Source: Asterionellopsis glacialis
Taxonomy: Eukaryota; Bacillariophyta; Plagiogrammaphyceae; Rhaphoneidales; Asterionellopsidaceae
Direction: 5' to 3'
Length of the DNA: 24,294 bases
Assembly (NCBI GenBank): GCA_014885115.2
Contig: WKLE02000063.1
Location: forward strand, 1 to 24,294
The notes under the pieces were generated by a model, which saw only the letters and a program-made list of their open reading frames with translations, ran no database searches and was not told the DNA's origin. Positions 18,486-24,294 of this stretch are shown piece after piece (positions within the stretch are counted from its first letter, which is position 1; the number at the start of each line of letters is the position of its first letter). A program made the position numbers and the translations under genes.

Positions 18486-21068
18486 ATGGATTTTGATGGA
18501 GAACGTATTTATTTTTCTCATCAATCGATTCAACAAACCAACAATACGAATGATGAGGATGGATTTGAATCTACCAATAATAACAGCAACAATAACAATG
18601 ACACGGATGGTGTAGATTTAAATGCGGTACGACGTCATTTTCGTGAATTTTTACGTAATTATCGTCAAGGACAATTCACCTACAAATATCGTGATTTATT
18701 ATTACGAATGCATCGTCGATGTCAAGGACAGTCCGATGGAATTCGAAAAATAGAAATTGATTTAGCTCATGTAGGAGAGTATGATTCAGCCCTGTTGGGA
18801 TTATTATTGAGTCAACCTGATGATGTGTTGCCTGCCATGGAATTAGCAGCACTCGATGCGTTGCATACCTTATTGTATGATCAACAACAAGAACAACAGC
18901 AAAATAATCAATTAAATGAAACTCCAATGGCAAACAATAATGATACTATAGATGCCAATGGAGAAACGATACAAGCACAAACCAATACGAAAGATTTTCC
19001 AACCACATCCAATATTCAAATTTTACTCAAGGGTAATTTAGCCACTACACCCCTACGATCGATTAAATCGGAACACATGAATAAATTATTGAAATGTCCA
19101 GGGATTGTCATTTCAACAAGTCCCATCCGTTCCAGAGCGACACAGATTCAATTACGTTGTTCACGATGTTTACATTCTCAACGTCTAATGGCCGAGGGGG
19201 GTCCCTTCGGGTCCATGGCTATACCCCGTCGGTGTGCTGGTCCAGATCCAGCCTCGTGTGGTCCAGCTCCGTACGGAGTCGTCACAGATGAATGTCACTT
19301 TGTAGACCGTCAAACCTTAAAATTACAAGAAGCACCTGAAAAGGTACCGACAGGAGAAATGCCACGATCGGTATTGATGGCAGTTGAACGGGGATTAGTC
19401 GATCGTGCACCACCTGGAACACGTGTCAATGTCTTGTGTATCCCCACCTTGCACAGTGCCGGTGGTGGTGGTGGCAATGGTGCTGATTCAGTACGGTCTG
19501 TCTATTTACGTATTGTTGGAATGTCACGTGAAAATGCACCTGGTGAATCAGCAACCTTTACAGAACGGGAAGAGGAAGCCTTTCGATTATTGGCACGACG
19601 ATCCGATGTGTATCAAATTTTATCTCGATCGATTGCACCTTCGATTTCCGGATCGTATACTGTGGATATTAAAAAGGCCATTGTAGTCATGCTCATGGGT
19701 GGGTGTCGTAAAAAACTACCGGATGGATTACGATTACGGGGTGATATTAATGTATTGTTGTTAGGTGATCCCAGTACAGCCAAATCACAATTTTTAAAAT
19801 TTGCCTCTCGCGTGGCACCTGTTGGAATCTATACATCTGGAAAAGGCTCCTCCGCTGCAGGATTAACCGCCTCGGTTGTCAAAGATTCACGTGGTGAATT
19901 CTTCTTAGAAGGTGGAGCCATGGTATTGGCCGATGGTGGTATTGTTGCCATTGATGAGTTTGATAAGATGCGTCCTGCCGATCGTGTTGCCATTCATGAA
20001 GCCATGGAACAACAAACCATTAGTATTGCCAAGGCAGGTATTACCACCGTATTGAATACCCGATCCAGTGTCTTGGCGGCTGCCAATCCTGTCTTTGGAC
20101 GGTACGATGATTTAAAGTCAGCAGCGGAAAATATTAATTTAATGACGACCATTCTTTCACGATTTGATTTAATCTTTTTGGTACGTGATATACGAGAAGA
20201 TGAACGAGATCGTGATATATGTCGTCACGTTATGGGAATTCATACATCTTCCAGTATTGAATCACATGGATCCGGTGGGGCTGGAGGTGTTGGAGGTGGT
20301 TTATCGAGAAATGGTGGATCAGCATATGGAAGTACGGATGGAGATGGAAATGATGAAAGTGGTGCAGGTACTTTTACTACATCATCTTCTACCAATGCTA
20401 ATTCAGCCGAAGCGATTGTGGATAACATCATGAGAATTGCTACATCAGGTGTAGGTGAATTAGAAGTACCAGCCATGAAGAAATATTTACAATATGCCAA
20501 GGCCAAATGTACACCACGTTTGTCAGATGAAGCGGGGGATGTCTTGGCAAGTTCCTATGTCAAAATTCGTGATGATGTACGGAAACGTACCGGTGGTGGT
20601 AGGGGTGGTGATGAGGATGGGAGTACCGTTATTCCCATTACGGTACGTCAATTAGAAGCATTGGTACGCATTAGTGAAAGTTTAGCCAAAATGAGATTAG
20701 ATTCCGAAGTTCGTGCCGAAGATATTGCCGAAGCCTTGCGGTTGTTTCGAGTATCCACCATGGCAGCAAGTGCAGCAGATCAACAAGCGACAGCCACCAA
20801 GGTTATTCCCATGGGAGGAGGAGCTGCAAGTACGGGTGGAACATCGATCTTATCCGGTGGTGGTACTCATGAAGAAATGCAACGTACTGAATCCTTTTTG
20901 CGATCAAGATTAGCTATTGGTGCATTAGTGAATAAACATCGATTAGTGGAAGAAGCTGCTTCTCAAGGGTACAATGCGTTAGTAGTTGGAAGAGCCATTG
21001 CTATCATGGCAACCAGAGGTGAAGTACAAGAACGTAATCATAGTCGTTTATTGAAACGTATCAAATAA
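18486..21068 (+). CDS. MCM5: DNA replication licensing factor MCM5
   Basis: A subunit of the MCM2-7 replicative helicase, loaded at origins in the nucleus and part of the CMG complex. I chose ATG 18486 (context CCATCATGG, 860 residues); the frame upstream has only a TTG. The N-terminal domain carries a zinc ribbon with Cys 225, 228, 250 and 258 and the subunit-typical DRQTLKLQE...VPTGEMPR. The AAA+ core has Walker A GDPSTAKS at 427-434, the MCM5-like YTSGKGSSAAGLTASV, Walker B IDEFDKM at 489-495 and arginine finger SRFD at 558-561. AIHEAMEQQTISIAKAGI is also conserved. A Gly/Ser/Asn-rich insert follows the AAA+ core at about 586-643, before the C-terminal winged-helix region. At 860 residues it is longer than the usual 700-780 because of this insert and an Asn/Gln-rich one near 133-170. 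No introns. Confidence 0.97.
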   Translation: MDFDGERIYFSHQSIQQTNNTNDEDGFESTNNNSNNNNDTDGVDLNAVRRHFREFLRNYRQGQFTYKYRDLLLRMHRRCQGQSDGIRKIEIDLAHVGEYDSALLGLLLSQPDDVLPAMELAALDALHTLLYDQQQEQQQNNQLNETPMANNNDTIDANGETIQAQTNTKDFPTTSNIQILLKGNLATTPLRSIKSEHMNKLLKCPGIVISTSPIRSRATQIQLRCSRCLHSQRLMAEGGPFGSMAIPRRCAGPDPASCGPAPYGVVTDECHFVDRQTLKLQEAPEKVPTGEMPRSVLMAVERGLVDRAPPGTRVNVLCIPTLHSAGGGGGNGADSVRSVYLRIVGMSRENAPGESATFTEREEEAFRLLARRSDVYQILSRSIAPSISGSYTVDIKKAIVVMLMGGCRKKLPDGLRLRGDINVLLLGDPSTAKSQFLKFASRVAPVGIYTSGKGSSAAGLTASVVKDSRGEFFLEGGAMVLADGGIVAIDEFDKMRPADRVAIHEAMEQQTISIAKAGITTVLNTRSSVLAAANPVFGRYDDLKSAAENINLMTTILSRFDLIFLVRDIREDERDRDICRHVMGIHTSSSIESHGSGGAGGVGGGLSRNGGSAYGSTDGDGNDESGAGTFTTSSSTNANSAEAIVDNIMRIATSGVGELEVPAMKKYLQYAKAKCTPRLSDEAGDVLASSYVKIRDDVRKRTGGGRGGDEDGSTVIPITVRQLEALVRISESLAKMRLDSEVRAEDIAEALRLFRVSTMAASAADQQATATKVIPMGGGAASTGGTSILSGGGTHEEMQRTESFLRSRLAIGALVNKHRLVEEAASQGYNALVVGRAIAIMATRGEVQERNHSRLLKRIK

Positions 21069-21489
21069 ATGTGTGTCACATGAATGAGGTTGTGAGTTTG
21101 GTGGTATCCAAACACAAACATACGAAAGTAAGATGACTTTGATATATTAAGTTTTTAAATTAAAAGACCAAGGGGAGTTATGAAAGTCATAGCTGACATA
21201 TAATACGCCATGTTGCTATGCTATTGTTTAATTTTTGGCACCCACTTAGTTGTTTTTCCCTCAAGTACACAGAGATCCTTTCTTTCCCGTCTACTTGTTC
21301 ATGTAACCTGTATGTTGAATGGAATGAGAACAGATCACTATATCGTGCAAGAATGATACACAAACCAAAGGTACATCGAAGACAAAAAGAGAGAAAATTG
21401 CCATTCACATCATGATATGGTCAATATTAAAGCTTTAGAATTAGCATTTTCTCGGGTACATTAGTATCCGACGCTGTTGGTGTTATGTG
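21069..21489. other. convergent intergenic spacer
   Basis: A 421-bp spacer between the MCM5 stop and the stop of the minus-strand patatin-like gene. It should contain both 3' UTRs. Overlapping short frames on both strands lack protein character. No repeat or RNA gene seen. Confidence 0.65.
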
Positions 21490-22569
21490 CTATGTCTGGC
21501 CATTTTCATTATCCTTGTCATTACGACCCAACCAATCGGCTCTAGCCTCGTTTCGCAATAAGTCATCACGTAATTTACTTCGTTTGGCTTCTTCTACTAC
21601 CCAACGTTCTGCATCTGCCAATCCTTCTTCATACAAGTGATGGACTTCTTTTTTTGTTAATGGTTGTGTTGCGCAACGAAGTAATTCTTGCACTTGTCCA
21701 ACAGGATCATCTTCGTAAAACAACGGACTTATACGATCATGTTCCGATGATGCTGTCATTAAAACTGAATCATGAGGAAATACAGAAATTGTAATAGTCC
21801 GTTCGATGATTGCATCCTTTGTTTGAGCTAAATTTCTTGCCAATTGGTCTTCTACCTTATCTTCCATGGCTAATACATTTTCAGTAAAGGATGGTTCTCG
21901 TCGTTTAGTTGAACCGCCGTCATTTTTATTTATCTGTTCAAAATCAGGACATCCAAATCGACCAAATGGGACAGTAAAGTACCCATCCATTGCAATTCTT
22001 GGTAAGAAATTAGCTAACAATCCTCTAATGTCCGTGTCATTGTCATTCGTATTTGTTTTCTTCTTCTTGGCTAGTCGCCATGGCCAATTGGTAGAAAAGA
22101 AGGGGAACATACTTGAATTTAAAATAGCATCTGTCAAATCTTCACGTGTTTCAAAGTGCGATTGGAGTATGGGGCCTGTATTGGGGAATAATTCATAATA
22201 TGCCAATGCTGTCAATCCTGGTCGAGCATTCACAACCAGATGAGCATCTTCATCTAAAATAGCTTCTAATTCTGCTTCTAACAATGGAAGTAATCGTCCT
22301 CGTGCTCCACCTTGACGGAAGCACTCATCACAGATTCGAATAGTGGTATCTAAACATTTTTCAGGCTTTACTTGTGCTGCATGAGATGCCACAGCTATAG
22401 CTCCCGCAGAGCTTCCAGCAATGGGTGTTTGAGGTGTTAACCTTTGATGGTATTCAAGATTCGACAATACACCAATATGGTACGGATACAAAAGTCCACC
22501 TGGAGAAAGAGAAAATCCAGTTGTTGCGGCGACAGCTGCTGCTGCTCCAACAGGAGGAGTAATAATCAT
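21490..22569 (-). CDS. patatin-like phospholipase (PNPLA family)
   Basis: A 359-residue intronless gene starting at ATG 22569. It shows the patatin Ser-Asp dyad: the nucleophile elbow GSSAG at 52-56 (S54) after strand IAG, and the AMDGYF segment with D195-G196. The oxyanion loop before it reads LSPGGLLYPYHIGVL; family members usually have one more Gly where Pro stands here. Patatin-like proteins cleave acyl groups from phospholipids or other lipids; the substrate here cannot be predicted. The N-terminus is Ala-rich with no clear signal peptide, though a plastid or mitochondrial signal cannot be excluded. A Lys/Asn/Asp-rich insert lies at about 168-180. The C-terminal 100 residues are charged and probably helical. 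It is convergent with MCM5. Confidence 0.87.
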   Translation of the reverse strand: MIITPPVGAAAAVAATTGFSLSPGGLLYPYHIGVLSNLEYHQRLTPQTPIAGSSAGAIAVASHAAQVKPEKCLDTTIRICDECFRQGGARGRLLPLLEAELEAILDEDAHLVVNARPGLTALAYYELFPNTGPILQSHFETREDLTDAILNSSMFPFFSTNWPWRLAKKKKTNTNDNDTDIRGLLANFLPRIAMDGYFTVPFGRFGCPDFEQINKNDGGSTKRREPSFTENVLAMEDKVEDQLARNLAQTKDAIIERTITISVFPHDSVLMTASSEHDRISPLFYEDDPVGQVQELLRCATQPLTKKEVHHLYEEGLADAERWVVEEAKRSKLRDDLLRNEARADWLGRNDKDNENGQT

Positions 22570-23105
22570 AGCCGTATCGGCTTGTATTTCTAACTATAGT
22601 TTGCTGTGTGTTGCGTTATTCTTGACGTTCGACGTCCAAAGTAACACAAGAAAAAAGAAAAGAAAAAGAGAACTCACAAAAAATTGTGACAATTTTCTGA
22701 CATGTCACCAGGGATGAAGGCAATCGTGGAAAACTAACTGGCGGACAGACTGTAACACTGACCGGCACTTTCTAACTCATAACTCTTTGATCTTCTCTTA
22801 CATCTTCAGAGATGGGGCCCGGATGGAGACAATGACGCAGTCATTACGATATTTATGAAGGTCCCAATCATTACACAGGAGAGCTCCTCTTCTCTTTGGA
22901 ATAAGAAAAGCACTAAGAACTTAAGGCTCTTATGGATGGAGGAATTCGATGATAAAAGGATGTGCACATGATCTCAAGATCGTACACTTTCTAGGCTTAA
23001 GTGGGGCTTCAAAATGTTTTGAAGGGCGTTTGAAAGATGAAATTGAGAATTCTTTTTATTTAGTTGCTAATATTATATATGAATTCATTTACATTCTTTA
23101 GTACA
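22570..23105. other. intergenic region upstream of the patatin-like gene
   Basis: No gene recognised. The part next to 22569 should hold the promoter of the patatin-like gene. The rest, up to the tandem duplicate at 23106, is unremarkable AT-rich sequence without an open frame of note. Confidence 0.55.
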
Positions 23106-23407
23106 CAGTTTCTATTCTACTTTTTTTGTTAGGACAAGTACAGTACATCGAAGGGAAGCAATAAAATATATTATGCCAAATATACCCAGTCAAATGAGTG
23201 ATGGTCAAACCGTAATCACTTCTTCACGACGTGATGCACCTTTTCGAATAAGCATGCAGTTTCTATTCTACTTTTTTTGTCAGGACAAGTACAATACCTT
23301 GAAGGGAAGCAATAAAATATATTATGCCAAATATCCCCAGCCAAATGAGTGATGGCCAGACCATAATCATTTCTCCACGACGTGATGCACCTTTTCGAAT
23401 AAGTATG
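23106..23407 (-). repeat. two tandem 151-bp units duplicating the 3' end of the small membrane-protein gene
   Basis: Unit A (23106-23256) and unit B (23257-23407) are head-to-tail and differ at about 12 of 151 positions by hand count, mostly transitions. Unit B contains the last 47 codons and stop of the gene at 23263-23742. Unit A lies beyond the stop and is not translated. In unit A both tryptophan codons of that segment (W129 and W134) have become TGA, at 23205-23207 and 23190-23192, so it is the decayed copy. Confidence 0.96.
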
Positions 23408-23742
23408 AGACCAACAAGGAGACTTGTAAATATTATGACTGGTCCAATATCTTGAAATAAATTTATTGAATTGAGCAGTATTTCTTCTTCCTTTGATTGA
23501 GGCATAGTTGTTTGGTTTTCATCAAACCATGTTGCACAAATTGCAAAGAAAGTTGTACTTGTCCCCAACAGCAACATAACTAGAGCCTCAATACATATTC
23601 TAGCCCAAAAGTTCCTATCATTCGTGGCTGATCGTCGTCGCCTTGAAGTTACAACAAGAGGCAACTCTAATGCCCCATTATCAAAAACGTAGTCATGCAT
23701 CTCAACGGCTCTCATGGATACGTCGTTCATGCTAGTAGTCAT
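23263..23742 (-). CDS. small membrane protein, three predicted helices, function unknown
   Basis: This gene encodes 159 residues from ATG 23742. Residues 1-48 are polar with an Arg cluster at 34-37. Hydrophobic segments lie at about 50-72, 98-117 and 126-154, separated by an acidic loop (KEEE near 84-87) and a basic RKGASRRGE loop, so N-inside topology is plausible. I do not recognise the family. Support for a real gene is the length, the coherent helix pattern with charged loops, and the tandem copy (23106-23256), in which changes are non-synonymous and include two nonsense mutations while this copy stays intact. An upstream exon beyond 23742 cannot be ruled out. Confidence 0.62.
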   Translation of the reverse strand: MTTSMNDVSMRAVEMHDYVFDNGALELPLVVTSRRRRSATNDRNFWARICIEALVMLLLGTSTTFFAICATWFDENQTTMPQSKEEEILLNSINLFQDIGPVIIFTSLLVGLILIRKGASRRGEMIMVWPSLIWLGIFGIIYFIASLQGIVLVLTKKVE

Positions 23743-24294
23743 ATAAATTCTTGATGAAGATGATGACAGTTGCTTCTCTGTATATCTCTCTGTCTCGGGA
23801 TGGTAAACAGTCTAATTGATGTTCGTTGCTCAAATATGGTGGTTTGATCGTGTGTGGCACTGACAATAATGTGTCGTACGTCGTGGTACCGGTACTTTTA
23901 TTAATAATCTTTTTCTTCGTCGAGCATCTGAAAGCGTTCGCTTTGTGAGCTTCCCTTGTCAAGAGTTGAGAGTCGAGTCGTGGGTCGTACAGAACTTAGA
24001 AGCGAGTATTGGGGAGTGTAGAGTAATAGAGATTCTACATTATTTCATAATATAAAACACTCCTAAACATATTTTGCACTAGCTCCTACTTTCGCCTGCG
24101 CCTAGAGAGAGGACACACAGCACATGATCGCGTTGGAGGGAGCAGGCAGGGGAACAGGGGTACCCTGTGGTAAAAGCAGGAGGCATCCAACATGGCACAA
24201 GAGAGAGCGATAGATGAAAAGTACAACAGATAGATGGATATCTTGTGTATCCTGTCGTGATCCATTCTTCTATCTGTTCGTTCTCCTAATTTAA
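23743..24294. other. intergenic region to window end
   Basis: This should contain the promoter of the small membrane-protein gene. A 76-codon minus-strand frame at 23732-23962 begins with TTG and has no recognisable protein character. The last 200 bases are rich in GAGAG and CAGG runs. Nothing else is supported. Confidence 0.55.

Noticed and set aside
23732..23962. 76-codon minus-strand frame upstream of the small membrane-protein gene
   Set aside because: It starts with TTG rather than ATG, has no domain or membrane pattern, and overlaps the start of the better-supported gene.
1..24294. tRNA, rRNA, CRISPR array or intact transposable element
   Set aside because: No cloverleaf-type B-box in spacer DNA, no conserved rRNA segment, no regular spaced repeats, and no transposase or reverse transcriptase motif were seen on either strand; a covariance-model scan would be decisive for tRNAs.

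Overview
The window is nuclear DNA from a eukaryotic alga, most likely a pennate diatom. Three things point there. Spliceosomal introns (117-144 bp, GT...AG) interrupt two genes. One LRR protein has the layout typical of diatoms: acidic cytosolic tail, one membrane helix, Pro/Ser 'LPSxxPS' linker, then LRRs. The intergenic DNA is AT-rich, and several genes carry long Asn/Asp/Gln/Ser tracts. One 31-base run of N (12270-12300) marks a scaffold gap. Genes lie on both strands with no operon logic.

Layout, left to right. (1) 1-1623, minus: a 5'-complete gene running off the left edge, encoding a PWWP/Tudor-like protein. (2) 2611-4476, plus: a choline/ethanolamine kinase, head-to-head with gene 1. 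(3) 4681-7992, minus, two exons: a 1055-residue protein with an unrecognised N-terminal region, a degenerate Nudix-like region, a COG0523/CobW metallochaperone GTPase and a His/Cys-rich tail. (4) About 8549-8955: a decayed copy of the 3' end of gene 2 plus its downstream spacer. (5) 8903-11917, minus: a secreted GH78 alpha-L-rhamnosidase whose stop codon lies inside that decayed copy. (6) 12678-15008, plus, three exons: the LRR membrane protein. (7) 15337-17313, minus: a clear paralog of gene 1. (8) 18486-21068, plus: MCM5, head-to-head with gene 7. (9) 21490-22569, minus: a patatin-like lipase. (10) 23263-23742, minus: a small three-helix membrane protein whose 3' end is followed by a decayed tandem copy of itself.

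The strongest candidate for something undescribed is the pair formed by genes 1 and 7. They share three blocks in the same order, embedded in fast-changing charged low-complexity sequence: a PWWP-like block, a WCPK-helical block and a Tudor-like block. I could not assign them to a named family. Each is head-to-head with a conserved gene across about 1 kb, and each of those spacers holds an E2F-like GGCGCGCC palindrome. Other points of interest are the CobW fusion, the duplication that supplies the rhamnosidase C-terminus, and a TAC(A/T)GTA heptamer strongly concentrated in non-coding DNA.

The genes do not form one pathway. They cover replication (MCM5), phospholipid metabolism (choline kinase, patatin-like lipase), metal handling (CobW), glycan breakdown (GH78), a surface LRR protein and probable chromatin-associated factors. 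No rRNA, tRNA, CRISPR array or intact transposon was recognised.
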